NCBI GenBank assembly: GCA_005784505.1
Contig: VCAZ01000030.1
Location: 2,626,501-2,690,500, forward strand
DNA from: Bagarius yarrelli
Taxonomy: Eukaryota > Chordata > Actinopteri > Siluriformes > Sisoridae
DNA: 64,000 nt
Direction of reading: 5' to 3'
How positions within the stretch are numbered: the stretch's first letter is position 1; every line of letters begins with the position of its first letter. The position numbers and the translations under genes were made by a program. Positions 46,760 through 63,234 of the stretch are shown here, one piece after another. The notes under the pieces are model-generated. The model was not told the DNA's origin and ran no database searches. It saw only the letters and a list, made by a program, of their open reading frames with translations.

Positions 46760-47620
46760 AGATTAGATTAAACTTTATTGACATTGTACAAAATGGAGTA
46801 CAGAGCCAATGAAATGCATTTAGCCTCTAACCAGAATGGCAAATAGTAATTTATATCTAATAATATAAGATTACATTAGGTTACATTTAACTTGTCATTG
46901 TGCATGGTTACAAGGCAATAAAATGCAGTTATGCATCTAACCATATGGAGGGGGTTATTGTCAGTGGAGGGGGATTACTGAAGGGGGTTACTGTTGACAA
47001 GTTCATTAAGTAGACCACCTGCTGATCTTGGCCTGTAGAAACCTGAACATTTTTTAGAGGGTAGGGGTAAACGGTTTATACAGTGGGTGAGAGGTGTCCT
47101 TGACGATACTGCAAGCCTAACGCAGACACTGCTTCCTCTGGACGTCCTTAATGGCAGTGAGTGGGATTCCAATAATGCTTTGGGGGTTTTCACCACCCTC
47201 TGTTATGCTTTCTGGTCCGAGACAGAGCGAATCTGTAACAGACTTTGATACAGGAAGTCAAATCATCCTCAGTAATCTTGGGAAGAGTATTCTTGATTAG
47301 ACAAGATGTTTTAGAGAACCAGATTAAGTCATCAGATGTGGGTCCCCAGGAACTTGAAGCTGGTAGCAAGCTCAACCTACATCCTGTTGATGTAAATGGG
47401 GGTGTGTGTTACTCTTCTTTTCCTTAAGTCCACAAAGAGGTTAGAGGACCATTCGGCCAGATGCTTTACCTCTTCCCTGTGTTCTGACTCATCATTGCTG
47501 TTGATGAGGTCAATTACTGTGGTGTCATCTGCAAATTTGATTATGGTATTAGAACTATTATTAGGCCTGCAGTCATGGACGTAGAAAGAGAATGAGGAGG
47601 GACTTATTTAGTAAACATGG
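46760..47620 (-). mobile_element. LINE (L2-like) reverse-transcriptase and 3' end remnant
   Basis: The minus strand contains the polymerase motif FADDTTVIDLINSNDESEHR with EWSSNLFVDLRK downstream (about 47420-47540). Frameshifts and stops follow, then the LINE C-terminal region (FRFLQAKISRWST-like) and a 3' end with AATAAAGTTTAATCTAATC. Confidence 0.8.
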
Positions 47621-48600
47621 GAAATAATAGCAGTCACAATTATAGAAACCATCAATAATATACAAAAACCTAATATAGCACATTGTGGCATTACAGAGAG
47701 AGAGACATTTCGCATATTAAGGGGAAAACCATTTTTGTTAAAGCAAGAAATTCCATTAACAAAACACCAAACTCACTACACTACAACCGCAACTGTGCCA
47801 CATACATCATCTGGAGCAGTTCAGAATTAATATTTACCTAATAACATGACAAAAACATAAACAGTTTAAATAAAATATATGTAAAGGCTGTAAGCAAGCG
47901 TTACTGTTCGTTGAACTGGTCTGGAAGTTGCGAACAAACTTTTTCCCAGGCTTAGACAAACTAGTTATCTTCGAAGTTAGCCGAACTCTCCTCACGATGT
48001 CTATGTCTATTCTATGTACGGATTTTTAAGTATGTCCGAGACCAAGTTAATTTTCTCTAGCTAGCTTGCTCCCAAAGGCGAGTTTTTAATCTGATCGGTT
48101 AAAGAAAGTTTTAACCAAATAGCAATCAAATATGGTTTACCTTACATGGGCAGCACTACTGATTCCAAAGGCTTCGGGCAGATTAGATTAACACGGCAGC
48201 ACAAAGAAACTGAAATTTGATTGGACAAAAAAAAAAAAAATCTAACATCCACATACATGTACTGGAAGCAGTGCAGCTGGAAAAATGCTACAAAATGAAG
48301 ATAAAAGACTGTTGGGAATAAATGTATACAATTTAATGAAACAAATATTAGAATTTAGGTTGTAAATGTAGGCCAGCTTCTAATATTGTCTAGGCTAACA
48401 GAGAATTGCCTTGCTGGCCCTGACTGAACACCACTGCAATTATCAGTCCAACACCATGATGACCACTGCACTACCACTTCCCCTATATCCATTTTGCAGC
48501 CACCTGCACATGTTGAATATACTGCAACCTTGATACCCTGGCTTCTACCAATACTACATGCCGGCAAATATTAAAATAAGTTACAACTCATTACATCAGT
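47621..48600. other. Intergenic upstream of SENP3
   Basis: No gene recognised. A poly(A) run is present near 48226-48240. Confidence 0.45.
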
Positions 48601-48699
48601 AGGGTTAGTCGGAGGTGGACAGTCTGATAATTTGCATTGTAAAGTCAAGCACTGCTTTCAACCTGCACGTTACCTCTGCAGGCTAGCAGCGGGAGCTCT

Positions 48700-48879
48700 G
48701 CTGACGTCATCAACAAAGGCTCGGCAACAGTCGCGTCACTGCTTCGTTGAAAGAAGGCGACGGGCTTCATTGATTAGGGCTGAAACTGTCCTTATACCAA
48801 ATCTGAGAAAAATATTCGACACGTAGTGAACTGCACAGCTAATACTTATCTACTGAAACTCCCACAAAACTGCACTCAG
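48700..48879 (+). promoter_or_regulatory. SENP3 promoter with CRE and non-coding exon 1
   Basis: A full CRE (TGACGTCA at 48702-48709) lies in a CpG-bearing stretch. The presumed exon ends at the donor CAGACG|GTGAGT (48879/48880). It splices across intron 1 to the start-codon exon (acceptor before 51117). Confidence 0.55.
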
Positions 48880-49389
48880 ACGGTGAGTGTTTCACTCATA
48901 CTAATGAACACCATGTAAAAAGATACAGTAAAGACCAATGTTTAGGCCAGCTAGCTACCTAGCCTGCTAATTATGCACGCTTTATTAAAATCACATTGCA
49001 GCGACTGAAAAAACAACAACCACACACATCGCGGACCATAAAACGAGTTAAAGAAAGAGTCATTGCGATTATATAACATGCGTCGCCTTATCTAAAAAAA
49101 AAAAATCTGTTATCTTCTCATGAGCAAATGTAGCCGTGTCAAACGAAGACTCGTTTATAAACATTTTCGGCTGAGGCTAAATGCTAAGCTGTTAGAAGCG
49201 AGTGAATCGCTGGAGATGCTTCCCCAGACAGACCCGTAGCGAAACAGAGAGATATATTGATCTGTTAATATGTAGATACTCGTTTCTATTTCCTTTTGGA
49301 AAATAAACATCATGTAATTTGCATTATGGAGGCTCTGGTAGTTTAGCAGTTTCTTGCGAAATATACCGCTCTCGCTCTCTTTTCCTCTC

Positions 49390-49393
<4 letters not shown>

Positions 49394-49445
<52 letters not shown>
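49394..49445. repeat. (TA)n microsatellite
   Basis: About 25 TA units in SENP3 intron 1. Confidence 0.9.
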
Positions 49446-49447
<2 letters not shown>

Positions 49448-49562
49448 GAGGTTAAGCAGGTTTTTAATGTATATCTATGTATACTGGAATATTTCACAAA
49501 AAACTCACCTCAACTTAAAAACAAATCCAAAAACATACAGATGGATTATATCAATGTAAATG

Positions 49563-49803
49563 CCTTTATTTTGTCTCACATACTTTTTTACAGCACAGTA
49601 AAGTTTTTTCACAAATCCCGTTTTAGTAAGTTGGGGTCGAAGCTCAGGGTCAGCGCCCCTGGAGCAGGAAAGGGTTAAGGGTCTTGCTTAAGGACCCAAC
49701 GGTGGTTGGCTTGCCGGTGGTGGGGCTTGAACCCAGGTGTTATGTTATGTCCCTGTTCCAGATCAGCAACTCAGCGCCTTAACCATTTGAGCCACCACTG
49801 TCA
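49563..49803 (-). mobile_element. tRNA-derived SINE fused to a U2 snRNA-like sequence
   Basis: On the minus strand the SINE head CAGTGGTGGCTCAAATGG begins directly after the truncated U2-like sequence. The body has GGGTTCAAGCCCCACC and TTAAGCAAGACCCTTAACCC, and the tail AAACTTTACTGTGCTGTA. Where the related copy at 50661-50900 reads GATCTGTAGACCAGGAAGACC, this one carries TGGAACAGGGACATA, a 15-base string also present in the adjoining U2 copy. Confidence 0.8.
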
Positions 49804-49804
49804 C

Positions 49805-49966
49805 TATACTGGGTCGATGCGTGGAGTGGACTGAGCAAGCCCCTACGCTATGTCCCTGTTCCAAAAATCAATTTAATATATAGTCCCCAGATAGGGGACG
49901 CATTAGATATTAACCCGATAAGAGCGGATACTACACTTGATCTTAGCCAAAAGGCAGAGAAGCGGC
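49805..49966 (-). pseudogene. U2 snRNA-like sequence, 3'-truncated
   Basis: Minus-strand reading CGCTTCTCTGCCTTTTGGCT, then AAGATCAAGTGTAGTATC (branch-point recognition GTAGTA intact), the stem TCCCCTATCTGGGGA, the Sm-site-like GATTTTTGG, and GTCCACTCCACGCATCGACC. About 160 of the usual roughly 190 bases are present. The last stem-loop of U2 is missing and SINE sequence follows. Scattered differences in the first stem and the loop IIa region, plus truncation, argue for a retro-pseudogene rather than a working U2 gene. Confidence 0.85.
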
Positions 49967-50660
49967 AATGGCAGTTATACTGATACATATAGCAGTGTTT
50001 ATAGAATGATGAATGTTTGTTTTAATGGGACAAATACTAGAATCTCAGCCAGCAGAAACACTCACAACTTTGTACCTGCAATAAATGGACATCCCTAAAT
50101 ACAATCTGTGAAAACTCACAAATCTGTTACAATATAATACAACTAAAGGTTTATTAATGCATGAGCACAGCGAGAATGGTTGAAAATACTGTACTATGGG
50201 CATGTAAAAATAACCTGGTAACAACATAACTACAAAAGCATTTGTGGGAGGCAATTTTTTAGCTATAATTATTATTGATGATCTCACTTTACTTATCTCA
50301 ATAACAGGAGAAATTAAATAAGAGAATCAGTAAATCCAAGTGCTTAGCGTAGACATTTATTGATAAATATTTCTAGAAATTGATCTAACAGAACTTGAGC
50401 TATAATATAGTAGACAGACACACGTTATCACTAAAGTTACACTGCTACACTAGCATAATCTAGCATGAATGATAAGAGCATGTAAAGACACGATACATCC
50501 AAATCTTGTGTGGATGTGCATTAGTGTTTATGTGCGTTAATGTGGATGTGGCTTGAAACGTGTAACGTAGGGATATTTGACCCACGTATTTGACTTTAGA
50601 CAGATCTTTGAGCGACTGAAGTGACTCAGCTGCCTGACTTTGAATCAGAGGAGAGTGTGA

Positions 50661-50900
50661 ATACTTTTTTACAGCAAAGTGAAATTTGTTTCTTTGCATA
50701 TCCCATCTTAGTATCGTGGGGTTGAAGCGCAGGGTCAGCTATGATACAGCGCCCCAGGAGCAGGAAGGGGTTAAGGGTCTTGCTCAAAGAGCCAACAGTG
50801 GCTGGCTGGTCTTTAAATCAACATCTCAGGCTTAAACCCAGGTCTTCCTGGTCTACAGATCAATAACTCTGTGCCTTAACCGTTTGAGCCATCACTGCCG
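50661..50900 (-). mobile_element. tRNA-derived SINE, antisense
   Basis: Minus-strand head CGGCAGTGATGGCTCAAACGG, body TTTGAGCAAGACCCTTAACCCC and GGGGCGCTGTATCATAGCTG, tail GGGATATGCAAAGAAAC. Same family as 49563-49803. Confidence 0.85.
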
Positions 50901-51154
50901 TGCAGTGTTATTTAAATCTCTGCCAGTATACAGAGACACTGTGTGAACAGTAAAGCTCTGTATAATATTAGGTGACAAAATTCAAGAATGCAATTTCATG
51001 TAAAAAAATATATATATTTCAGCTGTCTGCTCTGCTGTATATATTATTTTGCCCTAAATCTTAACTCAGTTATTCCTTGTGCAGCTCACCTATTCCTTGG
51101 ACCTGTACTGTTGCAGACGGCGAGCTGGCGCAGGTAGCAGGGTGCCCGTGGACC

Positions 51155-54100
51155 ATGAGGGACAGCGGGGCAAGCTTGGCTCCAAACCGCTGGCAGGGGG
51201 AACTCTCCTTGACTGTTAGCCATGAAAGCAGTGGTGGCGGTATGGCAGGAGGACATCTATTGGGCCCTGATTCTCCTCCTAATGCCCAAAGTGCTATGGA
51301 GTTTAAAGTGGACCACAAGGAGAGGTCATGGACTGAAGAATACATAGAAACTGATGAGATAGATGAAGAAGATGGATTTGATGAAGACGAAGAGGAGGAC
51401 GAGTTAGAAGAGGACCAGTTGGATGAAGGTGAGGAGATCAGTTCTGAGTGTGCTCCAGTGGAAGAGGAGGAGGAGGAAATAGTCGACTGGCATGACCCAC
51501 GCGAATTGTTGCCACAAATGCCACATCACTACCAGAACTTTTCACTCTCAAATAAAGAGCAAATCAAACCTGAAGCCAGAGATGTCCATGAGAGACCCCT
51601 GTGGGCTCGGCTTCATGGCCTCAGGCAGCAGAGGCTGAAGCGGTGGAGGAGGCTCCGGGCCTCCACCCGGTTGCGCTTCCGGCTTGCTCAGAATTGGAAA
51701 ACATGGCGGCAGCGGGCACAGTGGGTAGGCACACTTGGGTACAGACGGGCAAGGCGATGGCGTCAGTATAATATTTATCCAAACAGGCAGAGGCGGGACC
51801 CGGGGTCAAACAGCTCAAGAGTAGCAGCACAGACTCCAAATGAAAGTGAAATGGGTAATTCTAATATTTCATTAAATTACAGTGGTATCTTAAGCATTTC
51901 CCCTGATTTAATTAATATAAACCTCATTAAATGTGTTAATTTTTTTCTTTTAAAAGCATCGTTTAGTGATTTAAACGGGTATCACAGCATTCCACAGTCC
52001 AGCAAAGGAGCCAATGTTGGAAACAGTGAAAGGCAAGATTTCTCTTCGGTTTCCATGCAAAGGGTGGAGATGGCCCTTACAAAAGAGCATGTGTCCTGTG
52101 TCCAAGGTAAAGCTTCATTATTTTTAAAAAACTTTTGATGTTAACACCCCAGTTAGCATATTGGCAATGTTACCTTAATTTTTTTTTTTTTTTGTTACAT
52201 ACAAATAAACATTTTTGACTGTTCATAAAAATAGCATTTGTAAAACATCAGAGAATACAGAAATCATTTAAAAAGTCTTTAATAAAAAATAATTAATTAT
52301 ACAGACGGGTAGAAAAGGAATATATATTAAAAATATTAAAATGTGTCTCTATAGTACTATAAATATATAGTGCAGTTACTGGGACAGTGTTGGTGTGTGA
52401 TATAGCAGTGTTCTGAATGGTCCATGGTTGGAAAGTGCAAGTATTACAAAGTCATGCTTCCACAATACATTTTTATTATATTATATTATATACAAATAAC
52501 GGTTTGCTGTATTTTGTTCATACTTGTTTCGGCACAGCACATGCAGAAAGCAGCGGAGTAATGGATGATTTCTGTGTGACTTCACTGCTGATTTCACATT
52601 TCTGCTTGTTATTCCGACTACTCTTGTCAATTTACTGTTTGCCATTTCTTACCCAAGTCAATCCTGTCAACAGCTACCTGCAAATAACCCAAAATAAATT
52701 GGGGCAAATTTTTATCAAATAACCACATTGAACAACAAAATGCAAATCTTTGTGGCTCCCGGATGGAAAAGTTTTTCCTGTGTTAAATGTTAGCTGTACT
52801 AATCTTGTAAAAGAGCACGCATAAAGCAGCTACACTAAAATATTATACATATATAATAATATAAATTTTTCAATACATTTTTCTCATTGTAGTATACAAT
52901 ATATAGTTTCAGCATCAAAATCGTCACATTGCAGGATGTGTAATGTCAAGTGGATATTATGGTTTATTGCATCTCATTTTAGAACGTTTAGTGATTTGTA
53001 AACATATTTTAGTATTTCAAGCATGTAACTTTTGTAGCTTTAACAAAGATTAATTGTGTGTAAATTATACAGGAAAGATTATGCAGTGTGATTTTCACAT
53101 TGGATTATTTAATTTCTGTATCTAAAGCTCCACAAAAACATAACACTGTTTATTTTATTAACATCTATAATAAACTGTATTTGCGTATTATATTTTACGC
53201 AAATGTATTCTTACAAAATCGCCCTAATCGTTTTAAAATAATGAATTTTCTCCAAATTGAGCTATTCGTCATCTGATGACATTTTTTCATATAAAACAAA
53301 ATATGGCAATGTCAGTATTTTCCACTATCATACAGTCCTAATTGTAAAGGTATACAGACTTTTGTATGCATTTGTAATTTATATACTCTAGCAAAGTCAT
53401 TTAAGTATATCGTCTTTATGTTTCAGGAATTTTGGATGAGTCTCTCCATAAATATGGCAGTCTAATCCCTATACACACTGATGATATTGTGGAGCAACTT
53501 CAAGAGATCTTCAGTGAGAGTTTTTCCCAACCTTACAGGTACAGTTTAACTTTTAACCTGAATGTTCACACAATTAATACAGAAATGTAATAATAATTTT
53601 AAAAAAAGATCCTTGTTTATAATGGATACACTATATGTGCAAAAAAATGTTGGGAGCCCTGACCAACAAATTTGTCGTTTTTTTAAACATCCATTTCCAA
53701 ATCTTTCATTCTAACACGCTTTGTTCAGGACCCGTCATATAAGCTATAAAGCTCAGGGACGCTATCATGCTAAAAACAGTGACTAAAAGTGATAAACTTT
53801 TAGCCATATAGTGTATATTTAGCGGATTTAGTGCGCATAACTATTGTATATTCATTATATAAGCAACATGTGATTCATTGCAAATCGGATCTCAATTATT
53901 GTCTTAGGAAAGCAGAGGTGCACCAAATAATCCAGTCCTACCAGAGGTCCCCAGGGACAAGCATAGTGCGAGGGTTCAGTGTTAACTACAAGCGCCATGT
54001 TCTTACAATGGATGACCTTAGCACTCTATATGGACAAAACTGGCTCAATGACCAGGTATATAGTACATTTTAAACCATACTTATTTAGTAAAATTACCTT

Positions 54101-57100
54101 TTGTAGACAATATTACTTGAGGTTTTTATATCTCTTTATTTTTTTTAGGTTATGAACATGTATGGAGATCTTGTTATGGATTCTGTGCCTGACAAGGTAA
54201 TAAACAAGCTTTATAGAGGCTTTTTTTTTAGTTTTTTTATGCTTATAAATATAAGCTACTAAAATTCACATTCAACTTATCTAATAGTTTTTTTTTCTTG
54301 TTAAAACAATCCTCCTTGTCTAAAATAAATACCCAAAATAGTCATACATACATACATTCACATAAATATTTGGCCATGTGCAGAAAGTGACAGAAAGAGA
54401 AACGAGCAGGTGAAAAATACAGAAGTCTGTCCACATAATTAGCAGCTAGTCAATTTTACTCCACATTTGCCTGCAGGGTTAAAAACAACGGTCAGAGAAT
54501 GTATCGGATTTAACTTTTATAGGGGACCGTCAACAAGAGTGGTAAAAATAATGCATATAATTTGTTGTAGCCAAGGCTTGTAAGGGAAGGATAAGGAAGG
54601 GAAGGGAGGTAGGGAAGGCCGACTGATCCAGGAGACAAGCTTTTCTTCCATAAACCTTATCTACAATAACGATGGTTATGTTTCAGACTATGCTTATTTA
54701 TAGCTTGCAATGAAAAATATAGAATTTGTTGATCTGACATACAATATTAGATAAAGAATGCTAAATTACTGTGTGTTTGCTTTTATAACAACAGACAGTA
54801 GAGGTTTTTCAGGGTGTCATTATGATTTCTAACATAAAAATGTAACAATTATAAGAGGAGAGGATCAGGCCAATAAATTCAGTTTTTGTTTTTTTCTTTA
54901 GCAGAAGGGAAATGGAATCTGAATATTGAACAAACATTCATGAAACGAGGTGGTTACAACTGGTGCCAGAATTACTACTAACCTGCTGATTTGGAATTCT
55001 CTGATTCTGGCTATTTTTCACATTGTGAAGATAATTCAACGCTGTTAAGCATTGTCACTAGTTCTATTTAATAGATTGTTTTAGAAATATGTACAAATTT
55101 TTGATTAGTGAGCCAATGGCTGCAAAAAATGTATGAATTCAAATGTTCTTAATATTACCTTATCTCTTTTCTTTTTTTAGGTCCATTTCTTCAACAGCTT
55201 CTTTTATGATAAGCTGCGAACTAAAGGTTATGAAGGAGTTAAACGGTGGACAAAAAATGTAAGAATTACACAGATTAATTGCCTAGATTTTGAAATTGAC
55301 AGACAGGGAGGCTTGCACGAAATAAAATTGAGGTATGGTAAGAATGAAGGTGCAAACAAAATAATACAGTAATTATTATTAGTTTTGCCACTCCTAGTGT
55401 CAATTCTGTATTATGAAAGTATATTGCGGACAGTTTTCAAAAGGAATTGAAAATCTGCAATTATGTTTTTTATATAAATACATAAATTGACATAATTTAA
55501 ACTTGATTGCAAATCATTGGCTTTTCTATTTCTTGAATGCATGTGACTTCCAAAACTCAAAAGGATTTCTTTAGCCTTACACTGAAACTTGTCAATCAGT
55601 GTTAGCGGTGGGCTGTCTGTAATTTTGAGGCATCAGGGAGCCACAGTTATGTAGGACATTGAAATTGTGATTTACTTTCAATTCGCTAGCACGCAAACTG
55701 TGTTTCAGGAGCAGCAGAACTGATTTTACAAAATTTTTCGTCAGTGTTTTTCCTGATCTGTTGCTCATCTATTCCCTCGACATTGTTCTGTCAGTCATTA
55801 CCAACAAAAGCTACCAGGAATTTAAAAATATTGTCATTCCTAAAGACGCTGCATGTGAGACTAAGGGGAAATACTGAGAGTTTGTCAGAAAAAAATGGAG
55901 AATAAAAAATAAACAAATGGGGATTTTTGTATTTACATACTTTAATTTTCTTATTTAAGATTTTGACCCTGTTATTTAAGTGGTATATACAAAGATGTTT
56001 ATTTAAAAGATGTCAATTAAGGAAAGTTTATAATATTAAGATTTGTTCACAGAACTGTAAAATGTGACTTACAGTGGAATTTGTCATTATACGTTAATCT
56101 AAGTTCATATTTCATTTACTATAATTATTAAGGCCTGAATAAAAAGATAAAAAAAAGAATGACATTTATATTTCTGAAAGTTTTTAAGGTTTTTTTTTTT
56201 TATATAAAGATCTTTTTGTTGAATTTTTCCCTAATAGATACCTATTTAAATATTTATATAGTGAAATATATTGTTACTGTGAAATAAAATTACTCATACA
56301 ATATACTTTCATACTGTACACAGCCTTAAATGTATAATTAAATCTTTCTTGTATTCTTTGTTTCAGGTTGACATTTTCAGCAAGGACCTTTTGTTGATTC
56401 CCATTCACCTGGAAGTTCATTGGTCACTTGTGTCAGTGGACATTAAACAACGATTTATTACTTACTTTGACTCCCAGCGAACCCTTAACCGGCGATGTCC
56501 CAAGGTCCAGACTTGTTTTTTATGATAATATTTATATACTTTGGTGATTTATGCATACTTACAGAAGGTTTAAACCTGCTACTTTCCTTTTTATAGCATA
56601 TTTTTAAGTATCTCCAGGCAGAAGCTATTATAAAACAGCAGAGAGATTTCCTCACTGGGTGGAGAGGCTTTTTCAAAATGGTGAGTCATAGTTGCAGTCT
56701 TGTAGGACAATTGACCACAAACTGCTATGCTATAAAATTATTGTGTGTGTGAGAGAAGGTGTGTAAGTGGCATTTACATACAGTGTGTGAGTGTGTTTTA
56801 AAACAGGAATTTATGGTTTATAGACAATTGAACTGTAGAATACAGTTCAATTGTACAAACTTACTTTTCTGGTGCTTAATTTGTATCATAGAATGTAGGA
56901 AGACAGAATAATGACAGCGACTGTGGGGCGTTTGTGCTTCAGGTAAGTCAAGAAAACTATTCTGCTTTTATGTCTGATATGTGTTTGTGTAGCAGTATGT
57001 GTCAACAATACAGCAGAATTAATACACAATATTGTGGGCCACCTTGCTCATTATTGTTTTTTTCATTCTAGTACTGCAAGTGTCTGGCATTGGGAAAGCC

Positions 57101-57182
57101 CTTCAGCTTCAGTCAACAGGATATGCCTAAACTGAGGAGAATCATGTACAAAGAGCTTTGTCACTGCAAGCTCTCACTGTGA
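51155..57182 (+). CDS. senp3: SENP3, SUMO-specific cysteine protease, ten coding exons
   Basis: Exons 51155-51854, 51957-52106, 53427-53538, 53908-54055, 54149-54196, 55181-55258, 56367-56504, 56597-56680, 56892-56942 and 57072-57182 join to 539 aa (human 574). The start ATG is in GGACCATGA; an earlier in-frame ATG at 51077 lies upstream of the acceptor at 51115-51116. The N-terminal half has an acidic block (residues about 66-115) and an Arg/Trp-rich basic block (RLKRWRRLRASTRLRFRL), as expected of a nucleolar protein. The ULP/SENP peptidase carries EEHVSCVQ-like KEHVSCVQ, GQNWLNDQVMNMYGDLVMD, His430 in EVHWSL, Asp447 in YFDSQRT, Gln491 and Cys497 in NNDSDCGAF. It removes SUMO2/3 from nucleolar targets in ribosome maturation (family knowledge). 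The donor after CCCAAG (56504) is weak, GTCCAG. Confidence 0.93.
51855..51956 (+). other. SENP3 102-nt intron that is open in frame
   Basis: GTAATT to TTTTAAAAG with a T-rich 3' end. Its length is divisible by three and it contains no stop in the reading frame, so retention would add 34 residues without a frameshift. Confidence 0.6.
52139..53426 (+). other. SENP3 intron, no other feature
   Basis: Intron after exon 51957-52106. AT-rich with a T tract near 52180-52195; no gene or repeat family recognised. Confidence 0.5.
53629..53813. mobile_element. Tc1/mariner-like MITE (CACTATATG family), 185 bp
   Basis: Left CACTATATGTGCAAAAA and right (reverse complement) CACTATATGGCTAAAAG, flanked on both sides by TA, the expected target duplication. 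Same family as 46356-46755. In a SENP3 intron. Confidence 0.8.
54197..55180 (+). other. SENP3 intron, no other feature
   Basis: AT-rich intron sequence with a purine-rich stretch (GGGAAGG units) near 54585-54620. Confidence 0.5.
55259..56366 (+). other. SENP3 intron, no other feature
   Basis: AT-rich intron; no RNA gene or transposon family recognised. Confidence 0.5.
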
Positions 57183-57564
57183 TAATGGTTTAATAATACA
57201 GTAAGACCTAAGAAAGAAAACCGCTGGAAACCTTCACTTCCCCAAATGTGCAAGGAGAGAATGACTATACAACAGGATATCACATTATTAAACCCATTTA
57301 TTTTTTATTATTTTTTTTGTTTTGTATCGGTGTTATTTTTCCTTGTGGTTGTCAGATGCCAGGTTTTTTCTAATGGCTACCTTTTTGAGATTTAACATAT
57401 TGATGACAGCATTTTGGACTCTTGTATAAGGCTTCATCAGTGGGGTAGAAAGCCTTCTTGCATTTTTCTCACCATCTGTGAAGGTCTAAAGAAACTTTTT
57501 ATTAATTGTCGAGCAGAGTAATAGGTTACTCAAATGTGCATATGTAATCATGTTTCCTTTTTCC

Positions 57565-57570
57565 AATAAA
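57565..57570 (+). terminator. Poly(A) signal AATAAA, SENP3
   Basis: About 380 bases after the SENP3 stop codon, in TTCCAATAAATAA. Confidence 0.6.
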
Positions 57571-57937
57571 TAATGTCCTGTTATAAATGATTGGTTGGCC
57601 TGCTCTGATCACTATAAATTGTATATTGAAATTGTCATTTTTTTTGTATTTGTATGCAAATGTGTGAAAAATGTGCAGTCACTATTCATTTGTCTTTTTT
57701 GAGTGGACTTGAATCAATTTGTGAAGCTCTCTTAAAACATAATTAGATTAAATAAGAGTTGATATTAAAAATTCATAGTCTGTCATGTCTGCATATTATT
57801 GTATCTTTGTAAAATGTTCACACTACTAGGACAATTGTGGTTTTATGTAAAGTGTGTTGTGCCTTTACTTTAATTATATTTATTACATTGATTTGCTAGT
57901 CAGTTTATACCAGTACAGAAAAATATAGGGAAGTAGG

Positions 57938-58112
57938 GTAGTGGTGGCTCATTTGTTAAGGTGGACTACAACTCAAAAATTGTAGGCTTGATTCCCAGTG
58001 CCACCACTGCTGGGCACCTGAACAAGGCCCTTAACCCTCAATTTCTGTTTTATAAATGAGATAAATGTAAGTCGTTCTGGATAAGAGCGTCTGCCAAATG
58101 CTGTAAATGTAA
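57938..58112 (+). mobile_element. tRNA-derived SINE with LINE-shared tail
   Basis: Head GTGGTGGCTCATTTGTTAAGG, body GAACAAGGCCCTTAACCCTC, tail GTTCTGGATAAGAGCGTCTGC then CAAATGCTGTAAATG. The tail matches the 3' end of the LINE at 31505-32075. Confidence 0.8.
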
Positions 58113-58163
58113 GATATAAATTGTGCACATCATTTCAAGACTAGAAAAAAATCCCCCTTTTCT

Positions 58164-58206
58164 TATCTATCTATCTATCTCTCTCTCTCTCTCTCCCTCT
58201 CTTTCT
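58164..58206. repeat. (CTAT)n/(CT)n microsatellite
   Basis: CTAT units followed by CT units just upstream of the EIF4A1 promoter. Confidence 0.9.
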
Positions 58207-58299
58207 CTCCGATGTCACTATATTACAAAATTATTGTAAGCGTCGCCCAATTCTCAATTTGTCGGAAATGATTTACTGAACGTTTCCGGTGATGTCACA

Positions 58300-58475
58300 A
58301 TGCCGCGATATGGGCGGGATTCATTTTTGCGCTACAGGGGAATTCGACCAATAAGCGATCACTGTGACCCGCCTCAGTTCTGATTGATAGAAGGCTGCTT
58401 CAATTAAAATACTTCCCTTTGCTTTACAGCTCACGTATTTAGCACTTTTCCGTCCTTCAGCCTTTCTTTGTGATA
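58300..58475 (+). promoter_or_regulatory. EIF4A1 promoter and TOP-like 5'UTR
   Basis: It contains GGGCGGG, two CCAAT-type boxes (GACCAATAAG near 58345 and ATTGATAG on the reverse sense) and a pyrimidine-rich stretch CTTTTCCGTCCTTC starting near 58445. If transcription begins at that C, the mRNA has a 5' terminal oligopyrimidine tract as known for translation-factor genes. The 5'UTR is only about 30 bases. Confidence 0.5.

Positions 58476-63234
<4,759 letters not shown>

Noticed and set aside
49805..49966. Functional U2 snRNA gene
   Set aside because: The 3' stem-loop is absent, SINE sequence follows directly, several core differences are present and no PSE-like promoter is evident upstream.
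51621..51839. Antisense ORF opposite SENP3 exon
   Set aside because: Shadow of the SENP3 coding exon in another frame.
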